The notes below the pieces were generated by a model. That model saw nothing but the letters and a program-made list of their open reading frames with translations. It was not told where the DNA came from and ran no database searches. The position numbers were made by a program, and so were the translations under genes. Below, piece by piece: positions 62,850-64,000 of a stretch of 64,000 nt of DNA. The DNA comes from Conidiobolus incongruus B7586. Taxonomy: Eukaryota > Entomophthoromycota > Entomophthoromycetes > Entomophthorales > Conidiobolaceae. How positions within the stretch are numbered: the stretch's first letter is position 1; every line of letters begins with the position of its first letter. Where the stretch lies: positions 20,541 to 84,540 of the forward strand of contig JNEM01015231.1 of NCBI GenBank assembly GCA_000697335.1, read 5' to 3'.

Positions 62850-64000
62850 ATAAGAATTAAGAGAAAAAAGAAAAACTTAGTTTATTAAATAATTTATTAT
62901 TATTTATGTAATTAATTTTATTATATAGAAGAATATAAAAGAATTTAAAAAATTAATCTTTTAATACTCTTTTAATAAGTTTTTTAAAAGAGATATATTC
63001 TTTAGATTTTTACAAATAGGTATAATAAGTTAAGATATTTTTAATATTCTTTAAGGGTTTTTATATAGCTTTTTAATGAAATAACTTATTTATCTTATAT
63101 AAAAATAAAGCTTATTCTTAATAAATTTAAATATAAATATATAATTAATATAGTATTTTTTTTATTTTATTTTAAATAATAGTTAAATTTAGTTTTAAAG
63201 CTTTTAATTAATTAAGAAATATATTAAAATCTTCAAAATAAAGTTTATTTTAGATATGTGAAAGGTAAAGTTAATCCTTAAAGTTAATAATAATTCTAAG
63301 GTAATATTCTCAAAATTTAAATTAATAGATTAAATTTTATAAAGACTATAATATAATAATAAGTATTTTAAATTTAAGTTAAATTGAACTAAGTTTGAGA
63401 ATAAATTATTTAAAATAAATTAATATATTAATTTTATATTTAAGAGGATTTTTAAATATCTTTAAATATTATTATTTTATAAACCTTTAACTTTCTTTCA
63501 AATTAAATTTAATAAAGGAATTAATATAATTAATATTAAACTAAAATTTAATAACATTTATAAGTAAATTAATTTAAAGTTTTAAAAAATTATTAAACTA
63601 AGATATTTGTTATAATTAAAAAAATAAAAGTTAAAACTTATTAATTATTAATAAAAATATTAAAAAATATTAAAGTTAATAGTCATAAATATTTTAATTT
63701 AATTAATTAATATCAATATAAACTTTAATCATTTGTTTTAAGGTTTTTAATAGTTTTTTTAATTAGATTATTAGTTTGATAATGATTAATAATAAATATA
63801 GTTAAGCTAATCTTAAAAAAAGGATAGTGATTTTTAAAATTAAAAGTTGAATTATATATATTTCTAATATATAATATTTTATAAAATTTTATAATAAATA
63901 AAGATATTATAAAATAATAGTTATATACTATTTTTAATTATAAAAGTTTTAAAATAAGGAATAAAATAAACATATATAAAGAATAAATCAATAATAATCA
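62850..64000 (-). mobile_element. Possible Ty3/gypsy-type LTR retrotransposon fossil, heavily AT-degraded (continues past window)
   Basis: From about 62850 to the edge the sequence is almost only A and T, with regular codon-like texture. On the minus strand, around 63730-63790, it resembles the late integrase-core region of Ty3/gypsy elements (the His-x-Gln-Thr ... Asn-x-x-Leu block). No LTR is visible in the window. The element is broken throughout with many interruptions and must be old. The uniform loss of G and C looks like repeat-directed C-to-T mutation, or long decay in an AT-biased genome. Confidence 0.3.

Noticed and set aside
1-64000. CRISPR array, operons, bacterial-type features
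   Set aside because: The spliced genes, polymerase III tRNAs and fungal families show this is eukaryotic nuclear DNA. No regularly spaced repeats occur.

Overview
The window looks like nuclear DNA of an early-diverging fungus. It is very AT-rich, and most protein genes carry spliceosomal introns of about 40-75 nt with GTA(A/T)-type donors and TTTAG/ATAG acceptors. The gene set is fungal: yeast-type ATP-dependent PEP carboxykinase, an Sbp1-like RRM-RGG-RRM protein, an Inn1/Fic1-like C2 protein and a Pbn1/PIG-X-like protein. Secreted trypsins, an AMSH deubiquitinase, an MPND-like protein and what looks like a U12-type AT-AC intron point away from Dikarya. An Entomophthoromycotina-type fungus (Conidiobolus-like) is my best guess. 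This is inference; no rRNA or other marker is present.

Layout. 1-1809 (-): 5' part of a long-chain acyl-CoA-synthetase-like protein that has lost its ATP-binding motif. 3331-4987 (-): AMSH-type JAMM deubiquitinase. 5794-7325 (+): a divergently transcribed MPND-like MPN protein without the catalytic residues. 9003-17321 (+): a 10-exon gene for a Ras exchange factor of about 2,623 residues. 17848-18528 (+): GINS subunit Psf1, with two in-frame stops. 19202-22504 (+): a 14-exon gene for an unrecognised helical protein of about 873 codons, with a probable AT-AC intron and one in-frame TAG. 22807-22877 (-): tRNA-Gly, with a possible solo LTR just upstream. 23799-25611 (+): a decayed or recoded gene. 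26227-27160 (-): Sbp1-like protein. 30046-33259 (+): C2/proline-rich protein. 33796-34293 (+): oligosaccharyltransferase subunit DAD1/Ost2. 38503-40671 (+): intact long-chain acyl-CoA synthetase. 41236-41307 (+): tRNA-Asp. 42481-43320 (-): trypsin pseudogene. 44515-45694 (+): mariner fossil. 45782-45971: small element with perfect terminal inverted repeats. 46840-47739 and 50317-51216 (-): two tandemly duplicated intact trypsins with a shared promoter block. 55136-56022 (+): Pbn1/PIG-X. 57588-58506: decayed coding fragments. 59103-60763 (+): PEP carboxykinase. From 61.9 kb onward: transposon debris and a heavily AT-degraded stretch that may be a Ty3/gypsy-type fossil.

Most genes are unrelated single-copy housekeeping functions: gluconeogenesis, fatty-acid activation, N-glycosylation, GPI-anchor synthesis, DNA replication, endosomal deubiquitination, Ras signalling and cytokinesis. 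The only clear family expansion is the trypsin cluster at 42-51 kb. The two most unusual signals are the AT-AC intron at 19232-19308 and the repeated TAA/TAG codons inside otherwise coding frames across 17.8-25.6 kb.
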